From: Tsukamurella paurometabola
GTDB lineage: Bacteria; Actinomycetota; Actinomycetes; Mycobacteriales; Mycobacteriaceae
Reading direction: 5' to 3'
NCBI RefSeq assembly: GCF_900631615.1
Contig: NZ_LR131273.1
Location: 3,194,850 to 3,258,849, forward strand
Length of the DNA: 64,000 nucleotides
Under the pieces are notes generated by a model. That model was not told the origin of the DNA. It ran no database searches and saw only the letters and a list, made by a program, of their open reading frames with translations. The translations under genes and the position numbers were made by a program. Shown piece after piece: positions 23,426-32,286 of this stretch; the stretch's first letter is position 1; each line of letters opens with the position of its first letter.

Positions 23426-23908
23426 ATGCGTCGAGAAACGGGATCATGGCTGTCCGGTGCGTCCGCGGCACTGCCGGAGGGCTCCCACGGTGAGTACCGC
23501 GGGCAGGCGCTGGGATTGCCCCGGGACGGTGCCGGGGCGGCCGCCGGATCGGGACGCCGCGTCCTGGGACTGTTCCTGGACTGGGTGCCGTCCGCACTCA
23601 TCGCGGTCGCGATCGTCGGCCCCGGTCGGGTCTTCGCGGGGGAGCCCACGGCGTTCGACACGCTCGCGCTGGGGATCTGGTTCGCCGTCGGCGTGCTCTC
23701 GGTGACCCTCTTCGGCTTCACTCCCGGTCAGTATTTCGCGGGCCTGCGGGTCGCCCGGATCGAGGACCCGCGGATGCGCGTGGGCATCGTCCGCGCGCTC
23801 GCTCGCAACCTGCTCATCGTCTTCATCGTGCCGCCGCTCATCCAGGACGTGGACGGCCGCGGCATGCAGGACCGGGCCACCGGCACCGTCGTCGTCAAGG
23901 CCCGCTGA
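23426..23908 (+). CDS. RDD-family membrane protein
   Basis: 160 residues. An RDD domain is visible: Arg in GSGRRVLGLFLDWVPS, Asp in FLDWVP, and a second Asp in IQDVDGRGMQDRATGT. Three hydrophobic segments occur near residues 48-65, 78-97 and 125-138 (LLIVFIVPPLI). The substrate is unknown; family members include putative transporters. An RDD gene also neighbours glnA1 in mycobacteria. ATG 23426 lies six bases after TACCCT (23414-23419), so the message is probably leaderless. Divergent from glnA1. Confidence 0.8.
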   Translation: MRRETGSWLSGASAALPEGSHGEYRGQALGLPRDGAGAAAGSGRRVLGLFLDWVPSALIAVAIVGPGRVFAGEPTAFDTLALGIWFAVGVLSVTLFGFTPGQYFAGLRVARIEDPRMRVGIVRALARNLLIVFIVPPLIQDVDGRGMQDRATGTVVVKAR

Positions 23909-23924
23909 CGGCCCGGCGATAGCA

Positions 23925-23952
23925 CTCGGGGCCCGCCGTGGCGGGCCCCGAG
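23925..23952. terminator. Bidirectional hairpin terminator
   Basis: CTCGGGGCCCGCC (23925-23937) pairs perfectly with GGCGGGCCCCGAG (23940-23952), 13 bp with a two-base loop, between the convergent RDD and DUF4191 genes. No U-tract. Confidence 0.7.
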
Positions 23953-23959
23953 ATCGGTA

Positions 23960-24721
23960 TCAGTTGGATCCGGTCTTACGCCGGACCGTGCGCTGCACGC
24001 TGCGCATCTTGGCGCCCTGCGGCAGAGGGCCGCGCGGCATCTGCGCGCCGCCGGTGCGCGTGGACAGCGCCGCGAGGCGGCCCTCCAACTCGTCGATCTT
24101 CTTGCCGCTGATGTTCGACGGGAGCTTGTTCAGGGAGCGCTGCAGCTTCCGCAGCGGGACCTGGCCCTCCTCGTTGCCCACGGTGAACTCGTAGATCGGC
24201 GTCTGGCCCACGACGCGCGCGGTCTTCTTCTTCTCCTGCGCGAGCAGGCCCTTGATCCGCCCCTCGTTGCCCTCGGCCACGAGGATCACGCCCGGCTTGC
24301 CGATCACGCGGTGCACGGCGTCGGCGTGGGTCGTGCGGGCGACGGCCTGCGTCACGCGCCACGAGCCGCGCATGTTGTCGAGCGCCCAGCCGGCCGCACC
24401 GACCTGACCCTCGTTCTTCGTGTACACACTGCGCTCGAGGCGGCGGGTGAACACGATGAACGCGCCGAGCGCGCCGAGCAGCACGCCGAGGATGAGGAAC
24501 ATCCACCACGAGCCGGCGAAGTAGCCGACCACCAGTGAGAGCGCCACGGCGAAGATGAAGACGCCGACCATGATCGGAATCAGCGCCTTGTCTTCCTTGC
24601 GCTGCATCTGGAACGCCTGCCACATCTGCTTGCGGCGTTCCTTCGACGCGGCCTTCCGTGCCCGCTTCGCCTCGGCCTTCTGCGCCTTGAGCTTGTCGGC
24701 CGCTGACTTGTCCTGTGCCAT
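23960..24721 (-). CDS. DUF4191-type membrane protein (Rv2219-like)
   Basis: 253 residues. A basic N-terminus (KRARKAASKERRKQMWQAFQ) precedes two adjacent membrane helices (PIMVGVFIFAVALSLVVGYF and MFLILGVLLGALGAFIVF) and a cytoplasmic domain with VIGKPGVILVAEGNEGRIKG and a Lys/Arg-rich tail. The corresponding gene lies between lipA and glnA1 in M. tuberculosis. Function unknown. It starts 39 bp downstream of lipA and is probably in the same transcript. Confidence 0.8.
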   Translation of the reverse strand: MAQDKSAADKLKAQKAEAKRARKAASKERRKQMWQAFQMQRKEDKALIPIMVGVFIFAVALSLVVGYFAGSWWMFLILGVLLGALGAFIVFTRRLERSVYTKNEGQVGAAGWALDNMRGSWRVTQAVARTTHADAVHRVIGKPGVILVAEGNEGRIKGLLAQEKKKTARVVGQTPIYEFTVGNEEGQVPLRKLQRSLNKLPSNISGKKIDELEGRLAALSTRTGGAQMPRGPLPQGAKMRSVQRTVRRKTGSN

Positions 24722-24760
24722 GTCTCCCAGCTTAATGTGCGATTACTACGCGCTGAACCG

Positions 24761-25780
24761 CTACTTGGCCGCGGCGGCCATGCGGCTCAGCACCGAGGTG
24801 GCCTCCTGTGCCGCGTCGCCCTCGGCGGTCAGGTGCGCCATGTTCGCCGGGATCGGCCGGCCGTGGTGCGCCATCGCCTTCGCGTAGAGCTTGCCCGCGC
24901 GGTACGACGAGCGGACCAGCGGTCCGGCCATGACGCCGGCGAAGCCCATCTCCTCGGCGGCCTGCGTGTGCTCGACGAACTCCTCGGGCTTGACCCACCG
25001 CTCGACGGGGTGATGCCGCGGCGACGGGCGCAGGTACTGGGTGATGGTGATGATGTCGCAGCCCGCGTCGTGCAGGTCGCGCATCGCCGCGGTCACCTCC
25101 TCGGGCGTCTCGCCCATGCCGAGGATGAGGTTGGACTTGGTGACCAGACCGAAGTCGCGCGCCTGCCGGATCACGTCGAGCGAGCGCTCGTAGCGGAACG
25201 CGGGGCGGATGCGCTTGAAGATGCGCGGCACCGTCTCCAGGTTGTGGGCCAGCACCTCGGGACGCGACTCGAACACCTCGGCCAGCAGCTCGGGCTTGCC
25301 GTGGAAGTCCGGGATCAGGTTCTCGACGCCCGTGTTCGGGTTGAGCTTGTGAATCTGCCGGACCGTCTCGGCGTACAGCCACACGCCCTCGTCGGGCAGG
25401 TCGTCGCGCGCGACGCCCGTGATGGTGGAGTACCGCAGACCCATCGCCTGCACCGACTCGGCGACGCGGCGCGGTTCGTCCCGGTCCAGCTCCGCCGGCT
25501 TGCCCGTGTCGATCTGGCAGAAGTCGCAGCGGCGGGTGCACTGCTCGCCACCGATCAGGAAGGTGGCCTCGCGGTCCTCCCAGCACTCGTAGATGTTGGG
25601 GCAGCCCGCCTCCTCGCACACCGTGTGGAGGCCCTCGCGCTTGACGAGGCCCTTGAGCTCGGTGAATTCAGGGCCCATCTTCGCGCGCGTGCGGATCCAG
25701 TTCGGCTTGCGCTCGATCGGGGTCTGCGCGTTGCGGACCTCGAGGCGGAGTAGCTTGCGGGGGTTCTCCGGGGTACTCAC
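24761..25780 (-). CDS. lipA: Lipoyl synthase (radical SAM)
   Basis: 339 residues. Both Fe-S clusters are visible: the auxiliary cluster C-x4-C-x5-C in [12 protein letters not shown] and the radical-SAM C-x3-C-x2-C in [10 protein letters not shown]. The enzyme inserts two sulfurs into octanoyl groups on lipoyl domains, such as the two in SucB encoded at 32287-34077. I prefer GTG 25780 ([11 protein letters not shown]) over ATG 25789 because a TAGCAT box lies seven bases before it. lipB is at 30657-31358, separated here by two exporter genes and an HxlR regulator. Confidence 0.93.
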   Translation of the reverse strand: MSTPENPRKLLRLEVRNAQTPIERKPNWIRTRAKMGPEFTELKGLVKREGLHTVCEEAGCPNIYECWEDREATFLIGGEQCTRRCDFCQIDTGKPAELDRDEPRRVAESVQAMGLRYSTITGVARDDLPDEGVWLYAETVRQIHKLNPNTGVENLIPDFHGKPELLAEVFESRPEVLAHNLETVPRIFKRIRPAFRYERSLDVIRQARDFGLVTKSNLILGMGETPEEVTAAMRDLHDAGCDIITITQYLRPSPRHHPVERWVKPEEFVEHTQAAEEMGFAGVMAGPLVRSSYRAGKLYAKAMAHHGRPIPANMAHLTAEGDAAQEATSVLSRMAAAAK

Positions 25781-25886
25781 CCCGTCCATGCTACGCCCGG
25801 TCCCGCAGGTCGACGGTGGCGCGGGTCACGCCCGATCGCCCCTGATTGTTCGATCATCTAATGTGGCTCCGGCAGGAGGTGCGGCG

Positions 25887-27131
25887 ATGGCGCAGGGGAG
25901 GACCCCGTGGGGCACGTTCGGCGTGCTCTACCTGGTGTTCTTCCTCATGGGCGCCGAGATGAACCTCGTCGCCCCGCTGCTGCCGGACATCGCCCGGTCG
26001 TTCGGCGCGTCGACCGGGGCCGCGGGCAACGTCGTCACAGCCTACGTGCTCTGCTACGCCGTCACCGGGCCGCTGTTCGGGCGCCTCTCGGACCGGCTCG
26101 CGCGCAGGCACGCCATCGCCGTGGGCATGGCGGTCTTCGCCGTGGCCGACGTCCTGAGCTACATCGCGCCGTCGCTGCCGCTGCTCGTCGCGGCCCGCGC
26201 GCTCTCGGGGCTCGGAGCCGCCCTCGGTGCACCGTCGATCTGGGCCTACCTCGCCGAGTACGCCGCGCCCGCCCAGCGCGGCCGGGCGGTCTCCCTGGGC
26301 GCCGCCGCGTATGCGGGCGGACAGGTGCTCGGCGTCCCGCTCGGCGCATTCCTCGCGCACGGCCTCGGGTGGCGGGCGCCGTACCTGTTGATCGGTGTGC
26401 CGATGCTCGTGGTCGCCGCGGTGACGGCGCTGCGCCTGCCGTCCGCGGGCCCGAGCGACCCGCGGCCGGACCGGGGCGGCTTGTTCGCGCCGTGGCGCGA
26501 CCGCCGGATCGCGCTGGCCTTCACGTCGTCCCTTCTGCTCCAGGCCGGAAGGCTCGGCGCGTACACCTACGTGGGCGTACTCCTCTCGCAGCGGTTCGGT
26601 TACGGCCTCACCGCGCTGGGCATGATCGGCCTCGTCGTCGGCATCGGCTCGATGACGGGCTCCGTGGCGACGGGCGCACTCGTCGACCGCCTCGCCCGGC
26701 GCGGCGTGCACCCCGCGTGGGTGCCCGCGGGCGCCGCGCTCGTCGTCGCCGCGGGCGTTGCCACGGCCACCACGGCGACCGCCCCGGCGGTGGTGATCGC
26801 GGCGATCGCCGTGTGGTGCGCGGGCGGCGGCGCCTTCTTCTCGGCGCAGCAGACGTACCTGTCGTCCGTCGACCCCGACAACCGCGCCGCCGTGCTCGGC
26901 TGGAACAACGCGTGCACCAACGCCGGGATCGCGGCGGGCACCTCGGTGCTGGGCGCCGTGGCCGTGGGCGGCCCCTGGTTCGCCGCGGCGGCCACGGGTT
27001 TCGCCGTGGCCGCGGCGGTCCTCTGCTTCGCCTCGGTCCGCCTCGGCGCCGCACCCGGTCGCGGCCGCACCGCGGGCGGCGATCCCGTCACGGCTTCGAG
27101 GGCCACCACACCCGGTCCCCGAGCGCGGTGA
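25887..27131 (+). CDS. MFS drug/solute exporter
   Basis: 414 residues with about 12 hydrophobic segments. It begins GVLYLVFFLMGAEMNLVAPL and carries the MFS loop motif LFGRLSDRLARRHAI between helices 2 and 3, and GAALGAPSIWAYLAEYAAPA around helix 4-5. It resembles the DHA1 proton-antiport group (arabinose/bicyclomycin-like). Substrate unknown. ATG 25887 follows AGGAGGT. It is a gene not present at this spot in the M. tuberculosis order I recall. Its last 44 bp overlap the convergent MMPL gene. Confidence 0.85.
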   Translation: MAQGRTPWGTFGVLYLVFFLMGAEMNLVAPLLPDIARSFGASTGAAGNVVTAYVLCYAVTGPLFGRLSDRLARRHAIAVGMAVFAVADVLSYIAPSLPLLVAARALSGLGAALGAPSIWAYLAEYAAPAQRGRAVSLGAAAYAGGQVLGVPLGAFLAHGLGWRAPYLLIGVPMLVVAAVTALRLPSAGPSDPRPDRGGLFAPWRDRRIALAFTSSLLLQAGRLGAYTYVGVLLSQRFGYGLTALGMIGLVVGIGSMTGSVATGALVDRLARRGVHPAWVPAGAALVVAAGVATATTATAPAVVIAAIAVWCAGGGAFFSAQQTYLSSVDPDNRAAVLGWNNACTNAGIAAGTSVLGAVAVGGPWFAAAATGFAVAAAVLCFASVRLGAAPGRGRTAGGDPVTASRATTPGPRAR

Positions 27132-30100
27132 TCGCCGCCGGTACGAAGACGGTGCGCACCACCACGATGTCGATCAGCAGGCCGATGCCGATGGTCGAGC
27201 CGATCTGCAGCAGGTTGATCACGCTGCCGCTCATGAGCGCGAACATCGTGATGGCGAAGACCAGCCCGGCGGTGGTGATGACGCTGCCCGTCGTGCCGAA
27301 CGCGCGGAGCACGCCGCGCACCGTCGAATCCCCGGCGGCCTCCTCGCGGATGCGGTCGGCGAACAGCATGCTGTAGTCCGCGCCCACCGCGACCAGCGCC
27401 ATGAAGGCGATGGGCAGCACCGACCAGTCGACGGGGATGCCCAGGCCGTGCTGCCAGAGCAGGACCGACGCGCCCGCGGCCGCCGCGAACGACAGCACGA
27501 CGGTGGCGACCATGAGCGCCGCCGCGATCACCGCGCGGAGCAGCACCAACAGCACCAGGAAGACGCCGGCCACCGCGACCAACCCGAAGAGCAGGAAATC
27601 GCGCAGCACCTGCTCGCGCATCTGCGCCGAGATCGAGGCCAGGCCGAAACCGTCCATCGTCGCGGACTCGAGCACGGTGCCGTGCGCCGCCGCCCGCGCG
27701 GCGTCGGGGATCGACGCCGCCGTGTTGAGGGCCTCGTCCGAGTACGGGTTGATGCCCCACACCACGAGCATGCGGGCGGACCTGCCGTCGGGCGACAGGA
27801 GCACCCGCGAGCCGTCGACGAAGCGGTCGGACTGCAGGCCCTGGGCGGGCAGGTAGAAGCCGCGGCCCGGTCCCTCCGTGGTGCCGGCGCTGAGCCCGGT
27901 CAGGTAGTCCGTCGCCGTGCCGAGGCCCTCCTGGAGGCGGCCCGTCATCTCGACCACCTGGTCGGTGCCCGTCTTGACCTGCCCGAGGCCCGTGCTGAGC
28001 TGTGCGAGGCCGGTCGACAACTGGGTCACGCCCGCGTTGAGCTCGGCGAGCTGTGCCTTCATCTGCTCGGGACTGAGCCCTCCGAGCCCCGCGAGCAGCC
28101 CCTGCAGGCGGGCGAGTGCATCGTCGGCCTGGGCGAGGGCCGTCGCGGCGCGGTCCGTCGTGCCGGCGGGCAGTACGACGGTCGCCGCGCGCACCGCCGC
28201 CGACGCCCGTCCGGACGTGGCGCGGTCGAGTTCCGTGAACGCACGACGCGCGGCGGTGCAGTTCGCGTCGGCGGCGCACGACGGGGAGGCGGGGCCGATC
28301 AGCGGTCCGAAGACCTCGCCGATCCCGGCCGCGGACTGCTGCCGTTGCGCGGTCCGCACCGCGTCGGCGGCGGTGGTCAGGGTGGCGACCGCGCTGCGCA
28401 GGAGTGCGGTCGCACCGTTCACGTCGACGGTGCCGCCGCTCGCGGTCGCGAGCGCCTGCTGCGCGGAGGTCAGCGCGTCCAGCACACCCGACGCGAGCCC
28501 GGTCACCCGCTGGGTTCCGGCGACGAGCTCCGGGACCCGCCGCGACGCCTCGCTCGCGCCCGCATTGAGCTGATCCACGCCGGAAGCGAGGGCCTTGAGC
28601 TGCGGCGAGGCCTCCTTGAGCTGACGGTTCGCGTCGCCCAGGCCGTTCGCCACCTGCTGCGTCTGGTAGCCGACGGCCGACTCGGGGATCGGCTCACCGT
28701 CGGGGCGGGTGATCGATCGGACGTACGCGACCTGCGGCAGGTTCGACACCCCGATCGCGATGGACTCGAGCGCCGCCAGGTCGTGCGTGTTCCGCATGTC
28801 GTGATCGGCGCGGATCAGCAGGAACTCGGGGACCGCCTCGTTGACGCCCCAGTGCTCCATGACCGTCTCGTAGCCGTTGCGGGAGTCGGTGGCCCGCAGT
28901 TGCATCCGGTTCTCGTCGAAGCCGATGACCATGCTCGGGAGCACCGCCGCGGCGGCGATCAGCACCACGAGTGCGGCGGCGGACAGCGGCACCGCGCGGC
29001 GCATGACCCGGGCACCCGTGCGACGCCAGCGCTTCTCCGTGCCGGGCCGGGGTTCGACCCAGCCGCGCGCGCCGAGGTACCGCAGGAGAGCGGGCGGCAG
29101 AGTGAGGGCGATGAGGCAGGTGACGGCGATCGAGATCGTCGTCGGGAGGCCCGCGGTGACGAAGATGCCGACCTTGCAGAAGATCATCGCGCCGCTCGCC
29201 ACGGCGATGGTGAGGGCCGACGCCACGATGATGCGTCCCACCCGGGTCGAGGCGGCGACCGCGGACTCATCGGACGGGAGCCCGGCCCGGCGCGCCTCGT
29301 GGTAGCCCGCGACGGCGAAGATCGCGTAGTCGGTGGCGGCGCCCAGCACCATCGCGGTCATGATCGCGATGGAGAAGTTGGACACGGGGATCACCTCGTG
29401 CTCGCCGAGCAGCGAGACGATGGGCCGCGCGACCGCGAGCGAGAGCCCGATGGTGAGCAGCGGGACCAGAGCCGCGCCGATCGAGCGGTAGGTGATCAGC
29501 AGCAGCGCCATGATGAGCACCACCGAGACCGCGGTGATGATGAGCAGCGAGGCGTCGATCGCCGTGAACAGGTCCGAGAGCGTGGGCGCGGTGCCGGTGA
29601 ACTCGACGGTGGTGCCCGCCGGTGCCGGGATCGAGCGGATGGTCTCCCGGATGGCCTCGGTACTCGACTGCGCCCGGGTCGAGCCGATGTCGCCGACCTC
29701 GGCGACGAGCAGGTTGATGGCCTTGCCGTCGGGGCTCAGGCCCACCTCGCGGGCGGCCGGCCTGCCGAAGGTGTCGATGACGTAGGCGACGTGCTCCTTG
29801 TCGGCCTGCAGCGCGGCCGTGAGGGCGCGGTAGTACTGCTCCTGCTCGGGGCCGATCCTCCCCTCGGCCGCGACGATGACGTTGCCCTGCGCGGTGGACG
29901 ACGGGGTGCCGAACTCCTCCGCCATCGCGCGCAGTCCGTCGACGCCGGGCAGATCCCCGGGGATGAACGGCGCGGAGTGCTTGTGGACCGTGACCTCCAG
30001 CTGCGGCACCGCGACGTTGAGGACGCCGGCCAGGCCGACCCAGAACAGCAGGATCCAGGCCGCGTTGCGCACGCAGAGCCGTCCGAGTCGCGCGAAGAAG

Positions 30101-30144
30101 GGCGGCTTCGCTGTGCAATTACGATGGGCGTCGATCACGGTCAC
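27088..30144 (-). CDS. MMPL/RND-family transporter
   Basis: 1018 residues. Two repeats of an extracytoplasmic domain plus membrane bundle: helix 1 near residue 30 (WILLFWVGLAGVLNVAV), a first bundle near 195-380 containing ATDYAIFAV, and a second bundle near 840-1000 containing GADYSMLFADR. The paired Asp-Tyr residues are the proton-relay signature of MmpL proteins. The second periplasmic loop is large and has coiled-coil repeats (TQLSTGLAQLSTGLGQVKTG), an extension known in some actinobacterial MMPLs. Substrate may be a lipid or drug. Likely controlled by the divergent HxlR gene. Confidence 0.85.
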   Translation of the reverse strand: MTVIDAHRNCTAKPPFFARLGRLCVRNAAWILLFWVGLAGVLNVAVPQLEVTVHKHSAPFIPGDLPGVDGLRAMAEEFGTPSSTAQGNVIVAAEGRIGPEQEQYYRALTAALQADKEHVAYVIDTFGRPAAREVGLSPDGKAINLLVAEVGDIGSTRAQSSTEAIRETIRSIPAPAGTTVEFTGTAPTLSDLFTAIDASLLIITAVSVVLIMALLLITYRSIGAALVPLLTIGLSLAVARPIVSLLGEHEVIPVSNFSIAIMTAMVLGAATDYAIFAVAGYHEARRAGLPSDESAVAASTRVGRIIVASALTIAVASGAMIFCKVGIFVTAGLPTTISIAVTCLIALTLPPALLRYLGARGWVEPRPGTEKRWRRTGARVMRRAVPLSAAALVVLIAAAAVLPSMVIGFDENRMQLRATDSRNGYETVMEHWGVNEAVPEFLLIRADHDMRNTHDLAALESIAIGVSNLPQVAYVRSITRPDGEPIPESAVGYQTQQVANGLGDANRQLKEASPQLKALASGVDQLNAGASEASRRVPELVAGTQRVTGLASGVLDALTSAQQALATASGGTVDVNGATALLRSAVATLTTAADAVRTAQRQQSAAGIGEVFGPLIGPASPSCAADANCTAARRAFTELDRATSGRASAAVRAATVVLPAGTTDRAATALAQADDALARLQGLLAGLGGLSPEQMKAQLAELNAGVTQLSTGLAQLSTGLGQVKTGTDQVVEMTGRLQEGLGTATDYLTGLSAGTTEGPGRGFYLPAQGLQSDRFVDGSRVLLSPDGRSARMLVVWGINPYSDEALNTAASIPDAARAAAHGTVLESATMDGFGLASISAQMREQVLRDFLLFGLVAVAGVFLVLLVLLRAVIAAALMVATVVLSFAAAAGASVLLWQHGLGIPVDWSVLPIAFMALVAVGADYSMLFADRIREEAAGDSTVRGVLRAFGTTGSVITTAGLVFAITMFALMSGSVINLLQIGSTIGIGLLIDIVVVRTVFVPAAITALGDRVWWPSKP

Positions 30145-30197
30145 CTTCCGGTCCGCCGGAGCACGTCCGGCCGTGGTCCAAAAATCGAACTGGACTG

Positions 30198-30222
30198 ATA
30201 GGTGTGAACCGTATCTCTATCG
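30198..30222. promoter_or_regulatory. Dyad in the MMPL-hxlR intergenic region
   Basis: GATAG (30198-30202) and CTATC (30218-30222) form a spaced inverted repeat between the two divergent starts (30144 and 30283). It is a weak candidate for the HxlR-type regulator. Confidence 0.3.
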
Positions 30223-30282
30223 GCGAGGCGCGCCTAGTGCCTTCCGGTGTGGGTTCCGACGCAGAGCGGTAGGTGGAGTGAC

Positions 30283-30666
30283 GTGGGTCACAACGAGGGT
30301 GAGGTGGAGCGCCCGCTGCCCGGGCGGCCCGTCCGCGGATCGGACACCGGGCGGCCGATGATGGCCGCGCTCGATCTCTTCGGCAGGCGGTGGGCCCTGC
30401 GGATCGTGTGGGAACTGCGATTCGGGAAGTCCCGGTTCTCCGACCTGCGCAATGACATCGAGGGCATCTCGTCCAGCACGCTCTCGCAGCGCCTGTCCGA
30501 GCTCACCGCGGCGCACATCGTGACGCAGACGTCCGACGGCGCCTACCGTCTCAGCTACCAGGGCAAGGCGCTGCTGCTCGCCCTGGGGCCGCTCGAACTG
30601 TGGGCCAAGGCGTGGGCCAAGGCCGTCCGGGAGGACGCCGAGGAGGACCCTGCCGATCAGGCGTGA
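30283..30666 (+). CDS. HxlR-family transcriptional regulator
   Basis: 127 residues of winged-helix HxlR type: [20 protein letters not shown], then [31 protein letters not shown] and a wing [14 protein letters not shown]. The usual N-terminal cysteine of redox-sensing HxlR members is absent here. GTG 30283 is chosen for its AGGTGGAG ribosome site. It is divergent from the MMPL gene and is its likely local regulator. Its 3' end overlaps lipB by 10 bp, tail to tail. Confidence 0.8.
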   Translation: MGHNEGEVERPLPGRPVRGSDTGRPMMAALDLFGRRWALRIVWELRFGKSRFSDLRNDIEGISSSTLSQRLSELTAAHIVTQTSDGAYRLSYQGKALLLALGPLELWAKAWAKAVREDAEEDPADQA

Positions 30667-31358
30667 TCGGCCGCGTGCAGCGTCGCGTCGGTGACGGGGA
30701 GGTCGCCGTCGAGCGCGCGCTGCACGGCGTCCACGACGGCGTCCCGCACCTCGCCGACGGTGACGTCGCGGCCCAGTTCGGAGCTCAGCGTCGTCACCCC
30801 CGCGTCGGGGATGCCGCACGGGATGATCGCGTCGAAGCCGCCGAGCGTGTTGTCGCAGTTGAGCGCGAAGCCGTGCAGGGTGACACCGCGCGCCACCCGG
30901 ATGCCGATCGCGGCCACCTTGCGCTCGGGGCGCGCACCGTCGGCGGGGAACCAGACGCCCGAGCGGCCCTCGACCCTCCCCACCGAGAGCCCGAGGCCCT
31001 GACAGACCTCGATGAGGGCCTGCTCGATCCGGCGCACGTAGTCGACGACATCCATCGCGGAGCCGAGCTTGATGATCGGGTAGCCGACGAGCTGGCCCGG
31101 TCCGTGCCAGGTGATCTTGCCGCCCCGGTCGACGTCGATGACGGTGCTGCCGTCCCGCGGCAGATCCTGCGGCTCGGTCCGCTTGCCCGCGGTGAAGGTG
31201 GGCGGGTGCTCGAGGAGGAGGAGGCGGTCGCCGATGGCTCCGTCGGCGCGCTGGTTCGCGAGATCGTGCTGGAGGTCGAACGCCTCCTGGTAACCGATGG
31301 TGCCGAGGTCCTCGACCACGATCGGGGAGGAATCGGCGCGGGCGGAGCGTGCGGGCAT
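30657..31358 (-). CDS. lipB: Octanoyl-ACP:protein transferase
   Basis: 233 residues. LipB landmarks: [14 protein letters not shown] near residue 55, [17 protein letters not shown] near 80 (substrate pocket), [18 protein letters not shown] with the catalytic Lys, and [10 protein letters not shown] with the acyl-carrying Cys. It moves octanoate from acyl carrier protein to apo-lipoyl domains, the step before LipA. ATG 31358 lies seven bases after a TAGCGT box, so it is probably leaderless with its own promoter although 10 bp downstream of the epimerase gene. Confidence 0.92.
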   Translation of the reverse strand: MPARSARADSSPIVVEDLGTIGYQEAFDLQHDLANQRADGAIGDRLLLLEHPPTFTAGKRTEPQDLPRDGSTVIDVDRGGKITWHGPGQLVGYPIIKLGSAMDVVDYVRRIEQALIEVCQGLGLSVGRVEGRSGVWFPADGARPERKVAAIGIRVARGVTLHGFALNCDNTLGGFDAIIPCGIPDAGVTTLSSELGRDVTVGEVRDAVVDAVQRALDGDLPVTDATLHAADHA

Positions 31359-31368
31359 GACCTCGACG

Positions 31369-32265
31369 CTACGCCTCGTCCGCCAGCGCCGCGGCGAGTG
31401 CCGCGGGAAGCGTGGTGTGCGCGAACCGGAACCCGCTGTCGTGCAGGACCCGGGGGACCGCGCGCTGGGACGTGAGGAGGCTCTCGTCGGCGACCTCGCC
31501 GACGGCGGCGCGCAGCGCGAACCGCGGCACCACCCACCGCGCCGGGCGACTCACCGCCCGGCCGAGTGCCTCGCTGAAGGCCTGCTGCCGCACCGGCGCG
31601 GGCGCGACGATGTTGACGGGGCCGGTGACGGCACCGTCGAGCACGTGGAGGACCGCGCGGGCGGCGTCGTCGCGCGAGATCCACGACATCCACTGGTGGC
31701 CGCTGCCGAGCCTGCCGCCCAGGCCCAGGCGGTAGATCCGGCGCAGCACCGGCACCAGGCCGCCGGCCGCGGAGAGGACGTGCCCGAAACGCAGGTGCGC
31801 GACCCGCACGCCGGCGGCCCGCGCCGGGTCGGCGGCCGCCTCCCACTCGACGCACAGGCTCGCGAGGAAGCCGGAGCCGGGCGGTGTGCCGTTCGGCCCG
31901 TCGACGCACTCGATCTCCCCGGCATCGCCGTAGACGCCGATCGCGCTCGCGCTCAGGAACACCGGCACGCCGGCGCGTGCGGCCGCCTCGGCCAGGGCCG
32001 CGACCGGTTCGATGCGGGAGTCGCGCAGGTCCTGCTTCACCGCGCCGGTCCAGCGCCGGCCCGCGATGGGGGATCCGTTGAGGACGATCACCGCGTCGAA
32101 GCCGGCGAGATCGGGAGCCTCGCCGCGCGCCGGATCCCACGGGATCCCGCGTGCGGAATCGTCCCGAACGAGCGGAACGACGGTGTCGCCCCGCCGCGTC
32201 AGCGCTCTCGACACCGCAGTGCCGATGAGCCCCGACGATCCGGCGAGGGCGACCCGTCGTTCCAT
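31369..32265 (-). CDS. TIGR01777-type NAD-binding epimerase (Rv2216-like)
   Basis: 298 residues. The Rossmann loop [20 protein letters not shown] is at the N-terminus. [12 protein letters not shown] carries the YG signature of the SulA/YfcH epimerase group, and the [20 protein letters not shown] block is typical. The C-terminal DUF1731 part includes [17 protein letters not shown]. The reaction is not known for this group. It follows sucB by 21 bp and is likely in its operon, as in M. tuberculosis. Confidence 0.85.
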   Translation of the reverse strand: MERRVALAGSSGLIGTAVSRALTRRGDTVVPLVRDDSARGIPWDPARGEAPDLAGFDAVIVLNGSPIAGRRWTGAVKQDLRDSRIEPVAALAEAAARAGVPVFLSASAIGVYGDAGEIECVDGPNGTPPGSGFLASLCVEWEAAADPARAAGVRVAHLRFGHVLSAAGGLVPVLRRIYRLGLGGRLGSGHQWMSWISRDDAARAVLHVLDGAVTGPVNIVAPAPVRQQAFSEALGRAVSRPARWVVPRFALRAAVGEVADESLLTSQRAVPRVLHDSGFRFAHTTLPAALAAALADEA

Positions 32266-32286
32266 GAGATCGGGCGGTTCCTTCGG

